Program-made: the position numbers and the translations under genes
The notes under the pieces: generated by a model
What the model was told of the DNA's origin: nothing
Seen by the model: the letters and a program-made list of their open reading frames with translations, nothing else
Database searches by the model: none
In this document: in pieces, positions 18,049-26,714 of the stretch
Position numbering within the stretch: position 1 is the first letter of the stretch
How the letters are laid out: every line of letters begins with the position of its first letter
From: Alphaproteobacteria bacterium LSUCC0684
GTDB taxonomy: Bacteria > Pseudomonadota > Alphaproteobacteria > Puniceispirillales > UBA1172
DNA: 64,000 nt
NCBI GenBank assembly: GCA_041228335.1
Contig: CP166130.1
Coordinates: 186,001 to 250,000 of the forward strand
Direction: 5' to 3'

Positions 18049-18097
18049 TTGACCAAATTATGCTATGTATATTTTATATTTTAGCAGATTATGCTAT
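18049..18097. promoter_or_regulatory. Lrp/AsnC-type operator and promoter region
   Basis: In the 112-base gap between the divergent oxidoreductase and regulator genes, the 10-base sequence ATTATGCTAT occurs twice in direct orientation, at 18057-18066 and 18088-18097, 31 bases apart (about three helical turns). Between them is TAGCA, the complement of the repeat core TGCTA. Regularly phased AT-rich repeats are typical binding sites for Lrp/AsnC octamers, so this is probably where the regulator acts on its own and the divergent gene. A TTGACC at 18049-18054 may serve as a -35 element. Confidence 0.5.
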
Positions 18098-18107
18098 TAT
18101 TTTTGCT

Positions 18108-18575
18108 ATGGACAAAATCGATCTGAAGATACTCAAAGAATTGCAGCAGAACGCGCGGATCACCAATCAGGAATTGAGCGAAAGGGTCAACCTGTCGCCT
18201 ACCCCCTCTTTGCGGCGGGTCAAGATGCTGGAAGAAAGAGGCATCATCAAAGGCTATAGCGCAATCGTGGACCCTGAAGCCTACGGATTGCCCATCATGG
18301 CCTTTGTTTCTGTTCGGCTTGAACGCCAGACAGAGACGGAAATTGCAAGTTTCGAGAAAGCCATCATGGAACTTGATGAGGTTGTCGCCTGTTATCTCAT
18401 GTCAGGGCGGCATGATTATATGCTGCAGGTTTTTGCACGCTCCCTCAAAGATTATGAGAATTTTGTCCGCAACAGCCTGACCCGTGTCCCCGGCCTTGGC
18501 GAGCTGGAGACGTATTTTGCCTTCGGGCAGGTCAAACGATCGATGACCTTGCCGTCACCACTCCAGAGCAAATAA
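18108..18575 (+). CDS. Lrp/AsnC family transcriptional regulator
   Basis: This 155-residue regulator has the N-terminal helix-turn-helix of the family (MDKIDLKILKELQQNARITN, then ELSERVNLSPTPSLRRVKML) and a C-terminal RAM ligand-binding domain (VACYLMSGRHDYMLQVF). The ATG at 18108 starts at the conserved MDKID; upstream in-frame codons encode an unrelated hydrophobic leader. Divergent transcription from indolepyruvate oxidoreductase suggests that it senses an amino acid or 2-oxoacid and controls that gene. It converges on the DmdA-type gene. Confidence 0.92.
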   Translation: MDKIDLKILKELQQNARITNQELSERVNLSPTPSLRRVKMLEERGIIKGYSAIVDPEAYGLPIMAFVSVRLERQTETEIASFEKAIMELDEVVACYLMSGRHDYMLQVFARSLKDYENFVRNSLTRVPGLGELETYFAFGQVKRSMTLPSPLQSK

Positions 18576-18624
18576 GCGCCAAGAATACGAAGGGTGGAAC
18601 TTGGCCTTGTGGGTTGCCTTTTGG

Positions 18625-19743
18625 CTAGTAGAAAGGCAAGGCTGAAACACTGCCTTCGCGTTCCTTCCCATCCGGCGTGTGAACAACAACCGGCGTGCCC
18701 ACCTCCCAATGGGAACGAATTATCATTGACAGCCCAACATTGCAATCCAGGCGCGGGGAATAAATACCTGACGTTATCTGGCCTAATGGCTTGCCGTCAT
18801 GGCTGGTTACCGGAAACGGCTTACCGCAGGGAGGTGTCTTTCCGCCACCGAACCTGATGCCGCTTAGACGCTGTGAGGGCCCGTAGGTTGCAACGCGTTC
18901 AAGCGCAGCCTTGCCGATATAATCGATATCATCGCCCAGGTAACACATCTTATCGAATCCGCATTCCAGTGGATTATTCGCTCGCGTGAATTCATTACCA
19001 TATGACATTAACCCACCTTCGATCCGTTCAATGAGGTTCGGGCAACCCGGTGTGATATTATATTTCCGCCCCGCCTCCCAGATCAGATCCCACAGATCCC
19101 CCCCGAGGTGGCTGCCCTCAAGGTATATTTCAAATCCACCCTGCTTGCTGTATCCCGATCGGGCAATAATCTGGCGCGTTCCAAGCATATCAAAGGCGGC
19201 AAAACCAAAATAGGGCATTTTGCGTATCGCATCGCCAAACAACTCCGTCATCAATGCTGTTGCTTTGGGGCCTTGTATGGCGAGTGGTGAGACATCAGGT
19301 TCATCTATTGCAACATCAAAACCTGCGCCCACGGCAAGTCCCTTTGCCCAGAGCAACACATCTGAATCCGCAATGGAGAGCCAGAATCTGTCATCCTCCA
19401 GTTTGAGGAGGACCGGATCGTTAATCATGCCAGCATTCTCGTCAATCAGGGGGACATAAAGGCCCTGGCCCTGACGTGCCTTGCGCAAATCTCGCGGCGT
19501 CATCAGTTGCACAAGCCGGGCCGCATCAGGCCCCCGGATCTCCACCTGACGCTGACAGGCCACATCCCAGATCTGAACATGTTCACGGAGATGCCAGTAA
19601 TCCTCCTCAACCGATGGGCCATAGGCCTTGGGTAACAACATGTGATTGACCACACTGAACCCACGCACACCATGCTCTTCCACCTTGTCCGTGTAAGGTG
19701 TCCGCCTGATCCGGCGTGACATATTCAACCCGGTTTCCGACAT
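18625..19743 (-). CDS. dmdA: DmdA-type dimethylsulfoniopropionate demethylase / GcvT-fold methyltransferase
   Basis: This 372-residue GcvT-fold protein has many stretches recalling marine DmdA: NHMLLPKAYGPSVEEDYWHL, LVQLMTPRDL, WLSIADSDVLLWAKG, DVSPLAIQGPKA, and RSGYSKQGGFEIYLEGSHLG at about 197-216. It also has GCPNLIERIEGGLMSYGNE. DmdA transfers a methyl group from dimethylsulfoniopropionate to tetrahydrofolate, giving methylmercaptopropionate. Length fits DmdA (about 370). The surrounding genes (hydroxyisourate-hydrolase-like, ThDP enzyme, MttB family) are not classical DMSP genes, so a DmdA-like demethylase for another methylated compound is possible. An alternative start is the ATG at codon 8. 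Confidence 0.75.
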   Translation of the reverse strand: MSETGLNMSRRIRRTPYTDKVEEHGVRGFSVVNHMLLPKAYGPSVEEDYWHLREHVQIWDVACQRQVEIRGPDAARLVQLMTPRDLRKARQGQGLYVPLIDENAGMINDPVLLKLEDDRFWLSIADSDVLLWAKGLAVGAGFDVAIDEPDVSPLAIQGPKATALMTELFGDAIRKMPYFGFAAFDMLGTRQIIARSGYSKQGGFEIYLEGSHLGGDLWDLIWEAGRKYNITPGCPNLIERIEGGLMSYGNEFTRANNPLECGFDKMCYLGDDIDYIGKAALERVATYGPSQRLSGIRFGGGKTPPCGKPFPVTSHDGKPLGQITSGIYSPRLDCNVGLSMIIRSHWEVGTPVVVHTPDGKEREGSVSALPFY

Positions 19744-19778
19744 CTATGCCTCCACTATATTCATCAGCAATATGCCGG

Positions 19779-20126
19779 TCACTGTGACCACCAGCAGGAA
19801 TAGCTGTGCGGCGCCATGATGACAGGAATATGGTAGCGGGCATCCTGATCAGGCATGGTGAACCGGATAACAATTTCCGTGAGGATCTGTTTGCCGTCTT
19901 GAGGCAGGGAAAACTGCTGAAAATATGAGCCGCTTTCGATAACCATCTCATAGCGGCCTGCGGGATGTGTCTTTACTTCCTCGGCAAAACGTCCGCCCGC
20001 ATCACTCGCGGAGATAAAAACCGTCTCCCGCTCGCCGGCATCATCGATATGCACAAGCTTCACGGCAACACCGCCGGCGTGACTTCCATCGACGCCGTTC
20101 AAAAAATGCGAAGATAATACCGCCAT
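19779..20126 (-). CDS. 5-hydroxyisourate hydrolase-like (transthyretin family) protein
   Basis: This 115-residue protein is of the transthyretin/HIUase family, which hydrolyses 5-hydroxyisourate in urate breakdown. Conserved features are the N-terminal LSSHFLNGVDGSHAGGVAV (catalytic His), the Arg in DAGGRF, and RYHIPVIM (second His). The signature C-terminal YRGS tetrapeptide is missing; the chain ends SYSCWWSQ. Loss of YRGS marks departure from HIUase toward other binding roles, so enzyme activity is uncertain. It lies 23 bases after the ThDP enzyme gene and 35 bases before dmdA, apparently in one operon. Confidence 0.75.
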   Translation of the reverse strand: MAVLSSHFLNGVDGSHAGGVAVKLVHIDDAGERETVFISASDAGGRFAEEVKTHPAGRYEMVIESGSYFQQFSLPQDGKQILTEIVIRFTMPDQDARYHIPVIMAPHSYSCWWSQ

Positions 20127-20149
20127 GATCTTCCTTTCCCCCCCTGAGC

Positions 20150-21892
20150 CTATTCGATTGACGCTTTGTCACGTTTTGACGTGGTGGCAAGCACAATCGG
20201 GCTGATAACCCCTTTGGCCTTGACGTTGACACAAGCTGTCTTACCACTCTCCAAAGCCCGCCGTATCGCCGGGATTATCTCTTCGCGTCTGGTGACCAAT
20301 TCGCCATAGCCGCCAAGACCCTCAAACATGGTGTGGTAGGGAATATCGCGGAAATCGGTGGCGTAATGAGAACCGCTCTTGAAAAGGCGCTCCTGCTGTT
20401 GAGAAATACAGTCCAGCCCGCCATTATTGTCGATCACTACCGTTATCGGGCAATTCTCCTGGAACGCCGCCTCAATTGATAAGCCGCCAGACAGGAACGC
20501 GCCATCACCGCTAATCAGCACAACATTCTTGTCCCGGTGCAAATTCTTGGCGGATACGGCAAAAGAAACCCCGACTCCCAGCAGGCTAAACGTCCCCGGA
20601 TGCAGGATTCCCCCAAGTTTTTTGCCCTGAAATCCCGCGAGATTAACGGCGATTTCAGACCAGAAATGCGTATTCCCGCCATCAATCACAAGCCAGTCAT
20701 CATCAGCCATGGCGGCTTGCACATCAAGGGCGAGCTGAAGCGGATGGATCCGCCCGCCAAACTCCGGCTGGCCAGCCTCATGTTCCACGTCGGCCAGCAT
20801 CTTGGCAACCCATTCGGCGCGGCGTTTCCGGTTAAGGTCAAACCAGCTTCGATCAAGGGTGAAATCAGGGCTTTGACCATGCGCGATCAGTGCCTTCAGG
20901 AAGGCGCCCGGATCGCTCAACAGGGTAAAATCAGCCGCCCGATTAAAGGCAATTTCCTCATGGGAGCCATTAATGCATACAAGCTCTGTTGTGACCGGGA
21001 AAAGGGGCGGATTGCCAAAATTCATCTGATTATCAAGCCTGGCCCCCACCATCAGCACCAGGTCCGATTCGTGGAAAGCATCTGCCGAGGGATGATATTG
21101 ATGAATATCAGCAAGCCCCATATAGGCTTCACACTCTTCACCAAGCAATTTCTGATGATAGGGAATGTTGAATACAGGTATACCCAGACGTTGCCCCGCC
21201 GCTTCAAGCTCAGCCTCCGCCCCTGACCACCAGACACCATGCCCGCCGATAAGAACCGGTCTCCTGGCCGTGCTCACCCTGGCCAGGACCTGCTCCAGTC
21301 GCTCGGGATCAGGCCAGGCCCGGGAAGGAGCTTGGGCGCCCAGATCAAAGGGACGTTCCTGCCGCCCCGCATCCTCCGCAAAAGAGGAAAACATGATATC
21401 CACCGGCAGGCTGAGATGTACGGCGCCAGGATAGCCATCGGTCGCGATCTTGAAGGCACGGTCGACAAATTCGGTAATTCTATTCCCATCCGTAATGGTA
21501 ACGCTATATTTTGTCAGAGGCTGGGCGATGGCAACGTCATCAATCTCTTTAAAGCCGCCGGCCCCCTGCCGTTTCAGCGTGCTTGACCCGGTCACAAAAA
21601 TCACCGGAGACCGCTCACCCCAGGCTTCCATCATTGCTGGCACCGCATTGGCAAAGCCTTCGGGCCCGACAAGGCATACAGCCGGTTTGCGCGTGATCCG
21701 CGTATGGCCATCAGCCAGATGACCGGCGACTTGTTCATGGGGGCAGTTTATGACCTTCATCTGGCATTCCATAAACCCTTCCAGGGCCGGATTACAGAAA
21801 CCACCAGACAGGGTGAACACATGCTCAACACCCTTTTCCTGAAGCGCCCGGGCAAGGAGTGCGCCGCCCCTAATCTTTAGACTATCCGTCAT
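20150..21892 (-). CDS. Thiamine diphosphate-dependent enzyme, acetolactate synthase-like
   Basis: This 580-residue enzyme of the acetolactate synthase/benzoylformate decarboxylase superfamily has the PYR-domain catalytic Glu in NCPHEQVAGH (residue 53), a central FAD/ADP-type domain, and the PP-domain motif from GDGAF to NNGG at about 458-490. It would decarboxylate or ligate a 2-oxoacid. The ATG at 21892 follows GGAGAGGGAAG and overlaps the end of the FMN oxidase gene by 11 bases. Being coupled to a 2-hydroxyacid oxidase suggests a route from hydroxyacid to oxoacid to decarboxylated product. The exact substrate cannot be read from the sequence. Confidence 0.85.
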   Translation of the reverse strand: MTDSLKIRGGALLARALQEKGVEHVFTLSGGFCNPALEGFMECQMKVINCPHEQVAGHLADGHTRITRKPAVCLVGPEGFANAVPAMMEAWGERSPVIFVTGSSTLKRQGAGGFKEIDDVAIAQPLTKYSVTITDGNRITEFVDRAFKIATDGYPGAVHLSLPVDIMFSSFAEDAGRQERPFDLGAQAPSRAWPDPERLEQVLARVSTARRPVLIGGHGVWWSGAEAELEAAGQRLGIPVFNIPYHQKLLGEECEAYMGLADIHQYHPSADAFHESDLVLMVGARLDNQMNFGNPPLFPVTTELVCINGSHEEIAFNRAADFTLLSDPGAFLKALIAHGQSPDFTLDRSWFDLNRKRRAEWVAKMLADVEHEAGQPEFGGRIHPLQLALDVQAAMADDDWLVIDGGNTHFWSEIAVNLAGFQGKKLGGILHPGTFSLLGVGVSFAVSAKNLHRDKNVVLISGDGAFLSGGLSIEAAFQENCPITVVIDNNGGLDCISQQQERLFKSGSHYATDFRDIPYHTMFEGLGGYGELVTRREEIIPAIRRALESGKTACVNVKAKGVISPIVLATTSKRDKASIE

Positions 21893-23057
21893 CTTCCCTC
21901 TCCTGACCATAAGCTTGATGTCCGTGGGTTGCGGCAAGGCACGCACCGGTTATCTCAGGGGCAGTTCTGCACCCTAGAAGACCCATGATAGAACTAGCCT
22001 CATTTCCAATCAGATCGAGAATATCGGACAAGCCCTTTTCGCCATTCGCGCCGATGGCATACATCACGCTTCGCCCCAGCATGACAAAATCGGCCCCCGA
22101 AGCAAGCGCTTTGACCACTTGTTCACCATTCTGCACCCCACCATCAAAAAGGAGCGGCATGTCATGCCCCACCGCATCACGGATATGCCGAAGCGAAGTA
22201 ATAGCTGTCGGGGCGGCATTCAACTGCCGGCCACCATGGTTCGACACATAGATGCAATCCACGCCCAAAGCCTTGATGCGAAGAGCATCCTCAGGGCATT
22301 GCACCCCCTTAACCACAAGCTTACCCCGCCAACGATCCCGGAGCTGTTCAAGAAAAGTCCAATTTGCTCCACTGCGACTGGCGTTCCGCACAAAAGTGGT
22401 TGTGCTACGTGAGGTGATGTAATTCATCGGACGGGGCATGCCTTCGGAAAGACTTCGCGCTAGCGTCGCGAGGGACCAGCGCGGATGGGTTGCAAAATCC
22501 CAGATCTGACGGGGGCCCCAGCGCATTGGAACAGCAAAACCGTTGCGAAGATCACGTGTTCGCACCGACGGGATGGGCACATCAACGGTCAGGATCAGCA
22601 CGTTGTATGCCGCGGCCGAGGCGCGTTCGATCAACTCATCGATGAAATCACCAGACTGGTCCGCATAAAGCTGAAACCAAGCATAGCCCTCAGCCTCTTC
22701 GATCACTTTTTCCAAAGCCATTGATGATGCTGTCGACACGCATAAGGGGATCCGGCGCCTTGCCGCCGCCCTGGCCAGATACATGTCAGCACCTGGCCAG
22801 GTCAATGCGCACATCCCCATTGGGGCAATTCCAAAGGGAGCACCAGTTTCAAGGCCAAGTATCCGGGTGGAAAGATCACGTTCAGCCACGTCAATCAGCA
22901 CACGTGGCATGAGGCGCAAATCATTCAGGGATGAGCTGTTCAACGCAGCAAGACTCTCATCGCCAGAAGCCCCGTCGATAAAGTCAAAAATCATTTTTGG
23001 CAGACGTTGCTCTGCGCCTGCCCGGGCCTGCTCCACTGAAAACAAACTCTGCGTCAC
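21882..23057 (-). CDS. FMN-dependent alpha-hydroxy acid oxidase/dehydrogenase
   Basis: This 391-residue enzyme is of the lactate dehydrogenase (LldD)/glycolate oxidase family. Hallmarks are PKMIFDFIDGASGDE, FGIAPMGMCALTWP, LTVDVPIPSVRTRDLRNGF, and the active-site SNHGGRQLNAAP at about residue 270, where the usual Asp after Leu is Asn. It oxidises an L-2-hydroxyacid to the 2-oxoacid. I prefer the GTG at 23057, preceded by AAAGGTGA, because the 18 codons before it (ATG 23111) do not match the family. It heads a leftward operon divergent from the LysR gene. Confidence 0.88.
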   Translation of the reverse strand: MTQSLFSVEQARAGAEQRLPKMIFDFIDGASGDESLAALNSSSLNDLRLMPRVLIDVAERDLSTRILGLETGAPFGIAPMGMCALTWPGADMYLARAAARRRIPLCVSTASSMALEKVIEEAEGYAWFQLYADQSGDFIDELIERASAAAYNVLILTVDVPIPSVRTRDLRNGFAVPMRWGPRQIWDFATHPRWSLATLARSLSEGMPRPMNYITSRSTTTFVRNASRSGANWTFLEQLRDRWRGKLVVKGVQCPEDALRIKALGVDCIYVSNHGGRQLNAAPTAITSLRHIRDAVGHDMPLLFDGGVQNGEQVVKALASGADFVMLGRSVMYAIGANGEKGLSDILDLIGNEASSIMGLLGCRTAPEITGACLAATHGHQAYGQEREDDG

Positions 23058-23102
23058 GCGTTCACCTTTTTCTTTGCAATACAGAACGCTAACAAATTTC
23101 AA

Positions 23103-23157
23103 ATTCATCAATCAAATATAATAATTGCATGAATCAATAAAAAAACCCTATGATTCA
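23103..23157. promoter_or_regulatory. Candidate LysR-type operator
   Basis: The short region between the divergent FMN oxidase and LysR genes holds a perfect inverted repeat, TGAATCA at 23130-23136 and TGATTCA at 23151-23157, with centres 21 bases apart. A second pair, ATTCAT at 23103-23108 and ATGAAT at 23129-23134, overlaps it. Nested dyads next to the start of a divergent LysR gene are the classical regulatory and activation sites of that family. Confidence 0.45.
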
Positions 23158-23174
23158 GGAAGAGATACAAGATC

Positions 23175-24095
23175 ATGAATTTTAGACAATTAAAAGCTTT
23201 TCATACAGTTATGCGGTTGGGCACGATTACTGCTGCGGCAAACGACCTGTGCGTATCGCAACCGAGCGTCACGCGCCTTATCCATGAGCTTGAACTGGCC
23301 ATCGGGTTCACCCTTTTTGTCCGTAAAGGTCGTGGCATCGTTGCAACGTTGGAGGCAAGGCGGTTCCATCAGGCCGTGGAAAGTGCCTTTATCAATATCG
23401 ATCACCTTGATGATCTTGCCGCATCCATCCGCAAAACGGCGATTGGTAAAGTGTCTGTTGGCGTAATTCCAACCTTTTCAATATCCCTGCTGCCACAGGT
23501 TCTTGGGAAAATGCAGCAAAGTCTTAATGATACCCATACGGTTATCTATACGCACAACACACCCGCCATCGTTGATGCTGTGCGCTTGCATCAATACGAT
23601 CTTGGCATTGTTTCACGCTCACCACCTTATGAAGGTGTCCATATTGTCTATCAAACAGCGGCGCGGTATGTGGCGTTATTACCTCAAGACCATCTGCTTG
23701 CAAACAGTACCGAAAATCTTGATCTTCGGGAAGTTGCAGGAAGGGATGAATTTGTCACTTTCGGCAATATATACCCGCTGGAAATGCAGGGCATGGATGC
23801 GGACCTTGCTGAAAAATTCCAAAATAACGCCCGCTACAGCGTTGCTAATGTGCTGGCTGCTGCTGCCCTTGTGCGCGAAGTCGGGGTGCCTGCACTGGTT
23901 GATCCTTTCACCGCCCGCCTCTCCGCAACAAATGGAGATTTGGTCGTTCGCCCCTTGCAACAGAAACTTCTCTATCACATCAGCATCATCACCAGAGGAA
24001 CAGAACTGATGACAAGGGAAACGCGACAACTTGCTGATGCTCTGATCACGGCTATTGAAGACGACCCAATTATTCGTGCAGACTCTCAACCCTGA
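23175..24095 (+). CDS. LysR family transcriptional regulator
   Basis: This 306-residue regulator starts with the LysR helix-turn-helix (MNFRQLKAFHTVMRLGTITA, then ANDLCVSQPSVTRLIHELE) and continues with a periplasmic-binding-protein-like effector domain (VGVIPTFSISLLPQVL, LGIVSRSPPYEG). It is divergent from the FMN oxidase/ThDP/HIUase-like/DmdA operon and so its probable controller. Its last 10 bases overlap the end of the MttB-family gene on the other strand. The effector is unknown. Confidence 0.93.
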   Translation: MNFRQLKAFHTVMRLGTITAAANDLCVSQPSVTRLIHELELAIGFTLFVRKGRGIVATLEARRFHQAVESAFINIDHLDDLAASIRKTAIGKVSVGVIPTFSISLLPQVLGKMQQSLNDTHTVIYTHNTPAIVDAVRLHQYDLGIVSRSPPYEGVHIVYQTAARYVALLPQDHLLANSTENLDLREVAGRDEFVTFGNIYPLEMQGMDADLAEKFQNNARYSVANVLAAAALVREVGVPALVDPFTARLSATNGDLVVRPLQQKLLYHISIITRGTELMTRETRQLADALITAIEDDPIIRADSQP

Positions 24096-25648
24096 TGAGG
24101 CCATTCAAGCCTGATAGGCAATGCTTTCCGCAGGGCCTGATCATGCGCCGGATCGATGTAATAGGGATGATGGGCGGCGAGCACCTTTCTGACATGGTCT
24201 TCCGCCGCCTTTTGTATATCTCGGCTGCCGGCTTCCTGCCAGGTGTCAATACTGGTGCGGTCAGCGATCTCAGGGTAGAGAAAATCGGAATGCATCCGGG
24301 CATAGGTCTCTGCCTCACCCAGAAAATGTCCCGTCCCTGTCGCCACCGCATCAATGACGCCAGCGTCAAGGGTTTCCGGCGAGATATCCACCTTCGCCGT
24401 CGCCCTCAGGATCGCGCCAAGCATGTCGTTGTCGATCACCATGGCGGCAAGCGAGATGCCCATGAGGGCCGCCTGCGCGCCGCATGCCTGGGTGATGATA
24501 TTGGCTCCTGCCTGCACCGTCTGGGCAACGGTCAGGCATTTCTCATACCCGCTCTGGGCATCGGGAAGCTTGCTGTCGGTGGCGCCTGCAATGGTGGAGG
24601 AGGGCAGGCCATAAAACCTTGCCATCTGCATTGAGGCGGCGGTGAGCACCGCCTGCTCGCCACTGCCGCCAGCCATACCGCCGGTGCGCAGATCCGTGAT
24701 CATCGGGCGCGGGCCGAACACCACCCTAGCCTCGGGGTCCACCAGAAAGGCAAGGATCATCCCCGCCAGCGTCTCCGCTGTCGTCTGGGCCACGCATCCC
24801 GCAATCGTCACCGGGCTTGACGCCCCGAGCTGGCCGAACGTATTGGCCATCACCGGAATGCCGCAACGAACCGCCTCGATCAGGACCAGCACCGCATCCC
24901 CGTCAAAACGGAGCGGCGGGACCACATGATTGATATTCAGCGAAAGGAAAGGCCGCGCCCGGAAATCTTCTTCCGAGCCTGCCAGCTGATAACATATGCG
25001 GGCAATATCTCGCACGTTTTCCGGAGTGCCCGCGCTGACAATCACATGCTTTCGCGTGCCTGCGAGACTGGCATAGGCGGTGTTGACATCAAGATGACGC
25101 TGATCCGGCATATCCCGCGCCACCAGCGGGCGGCTGAAGAAATGGATATGCGGCAGGGTATCAACCAGCCTTGCGGCGTTGTAGATATCGGCAAGGGTGC
25201 TTTCACGATAGCGGCCAAACACGTTGTCATAGATCAATGGCGAGGCCCCGCCCGTGCCAACATGAACTTTGCCTGCCGCAAGTTCAAGATCGGTATCCCC
25301 GCCGCGGCCATAGAGGGTGATCTTGCGGTGCAGTCCGGCGAGCGCCGCCTCAATCAGCTTTTCGGGAAAGAGAAGCCGGCCCCGGTCATCAACCATACCG
25401 CCCAACCCTTGGACCAGTTCAACCGCCGCAGGTGGCGCCTCAGCAAGGCCGGTTGTTGAAAGAAGCTCCCTTACTGTTGCGTCAATAGACGCAACCCCCG
25501 CCTCATCCAGCGGGTTGAGACTGCCGCCACGGCCGATGATGCGATGCCCTGAAAGCGAGACCCGGGGATCAGCCTCAGGTTTATTTGCGCGACGCCGGCG
25601 TGTGCCTCGATCTCTGGCACCTTGATGGGAGTCAATGTCATGCGTCAT
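24086..25648 (-). CDS. MttB-family methyltransferase (non-pyrrolysine)
   Basis: This 520-residue protein belongs to the trimethylamine methyltransferase (MttB) superfamily. It shows GGASPLIYDNVFGRYRES, the central LSLNINHVVPPLRFD, VMANTFGQLGASSPVTIAGC and ITQACGAQAALMG stretches of that TIM-barrel family. True MttB has an in-frame amber codon for pyrrolysine; here the frame is uninterrupted, as in MtgB/MtpB-type relatives acting on glycine betaine, proline betaine or carnitine. No corrinoid protein or corrinoid reductase gene is adjacent. The gene is followed by the convergent LysR gene and preceded at 22 bases by peptidase E. The methyl donor is unknown. Confidence 0.85.
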   Translation of the reverse strand: MTHDIDSHQGARDRGTRRRRANKPEADPRVSLSGHRIIGRGGSLNPLDEAGVASIDATVRELLSTTGLAEAPPAAVELVQGLGGMVDDRGRLLFPEKLIEAALAGLHRKITLYGRGGDTDLELAAGKVHVGTGGASPLIYDNVFGRYRESTLADIYNAARLVDTLPHIHFFSRPLVARDMPDQRHLDVNTAYASLAGTRKHVIVSAGTPENVRDIARICYQLAGSEEDFRARPFLSLNINHVVPPLRFDGDAVLVLIEAVRCGIPVMANTFGQLGASSPVTIAGCVAQTTAETLAGMILAFLVDPEARVVFGPRPMITDLRTGGMAGGSGEQAVLTAASMQMARFYGLPSSTIAGATDSKLPDAQSGYEKCLTVAQTVQAGANIITQACGAQAALMGISLAAMVIDNDMLGAILRATAKVDISPETLDAGVIDAVATGTGHFLGEAETYARMHSDFLYPEIADRTSIDTWQEAGSRDIQKAAEDHVRKVLAAHHPYYIDPAHDQALRKALPIRLEWPHQG

Positions 25649-25670
25649 TTTTTAACCATTCCCGCTCTTT

Positions 25671-26384
25671 TTAGATTAATTTATGCCCGGTCTGAAGTTC
25701 AGACACAGCAACACTGTCGTAGTTACACTCAACTATGTAGGCATTGCCAGTATTACCCCTGGCACGGATAATGTTTTTCACAACTCCATCAATAATATAT
25801 ACGCCAACGCCATCGTCGATAGCCAATCCCGCTGCCAGTTGCCGGTTAGAAACATGGCTGTCATAAGCTTCCTTGCGTTCAGGTTCGTTATGGTAATGCG
25901 GGCAGGCACTGCCTGGAAGAAGTCCGAGACCAGAATGCAAATTATACCCGTCCTGAGCCGTTCCAAGAAGAAGGTCTTCAAACCAGCAGATAGCACCGGC
26001 GCTCACCCCGGACATAATGACGCCGTGATGTGCCGCCTTCAAAAGGCTTGATACAATGCCTGTCTTATGCCAATGGGCAAGAAGTTTCACCGTCGCCCCC
26101 CCACTTACATAGAGAATATCAATTCGTGACAGAAACTTATCGGCTGAAGCTGCATCTGCATTCAAGGGCAGATGATCAGTAGCAGCACATTTTTGAAAAC
26201 GATCGTAAAACCCGCGCAGACGTTCGGTATTGTCATCATTCGCATGCCCTATATATCCTATACGAACGGATTCAACCGGGCCAACAAGAGCCAACAATTC
26301 ATCTTCCAGCACAGAATCACCAGGTATGGCATCTTCGGGATGGGTGAAACCGCCACCACCGACTGCAAATATCTGAACTGCCAT
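25671..26384 (-). CDS. Peptidase E-like (family S51) peptidase
   Basis: This 237-residue protein of the S51/class I glutaminase-like fold has the nucleophile elbow SGVSAGAICWFE (Ser at about 125) and a downstream catalytic His region CPHYHNEPERKEAY. Peptidase E releases N-terminal Asp from dipeptides; relatives include cyanophycinase. The gene shares an operon with the MttB-family gene and faces away from a dipeptide-type ABC importer, so a peptide-like or amide-containing imported substrate is a reasonable idea. Confidence 0.85.
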   Translation of the reverse strand: MAVQIFAVGGGGFTHPEDAIPGDSVLEDELLALVGPVESVRIGYIGHANDDNTERLRGFYDRFQKCAATDHLPLNADAASADKFLSRIDILYVSGGATVKLLAHWHKTGIVSSLLKAAHHGVIMSGVSAGAICWFEDLLLGTAQDGYNLHSGLGLLPGSACPHYHNEPERKEAYDSHVSNRQLAAGLAIDDGVGVYIIDGVVKNIIRARGNTGNAYIVECNYDSVAVSELQTGHKLI

Positions 26385-26714
26385 GCTATGAGTTTCCGCT
26401 GTCTAAAACTTACAAATTTCGATGCTACATTGAGCTCAACGCCAGATGGACAACATGATTTTACGAGTTGAGTTGCCAGTTTGTGCGAAAATCTCTAGAT
26501 ACGCAATCCGAATATAAAAAACTTTTCTATACAATTTTCGTATGGGTATATTCATAAATTATATTTGTTTGTGCAGTTCTATAAATCCATACTTTACATA
26601 AAATTATATTAGAAAAACTGGTCCGGCAGGATTGGTGTTTCTTCAAAAAAATCACGATAAAAGCCAGTATCAGCCAAAATGGCTGTATGCCGCCGGCATT
26701 AGGAGGAAGTATCG
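26385..26714. other. Divergent promoter region
   Basis: This AT-rich gap of 330 bases separates the leftward peptidase E gene from the rightward importer operon and must contain both promoters. A strong ribosome site, AGGAGGAAG, lies at 26701-26709 just before the binding-protein ATG. I see no clear operator dyad. Confidence 0.5.

Noticed and set aside
24086-25648. A pyrrolysine-containing trimethylamine methyltransferase
   Set aside because: The frame has no in-frame amber codon, and no pyl genes are visible, so it is the non-pyrrolysine type.
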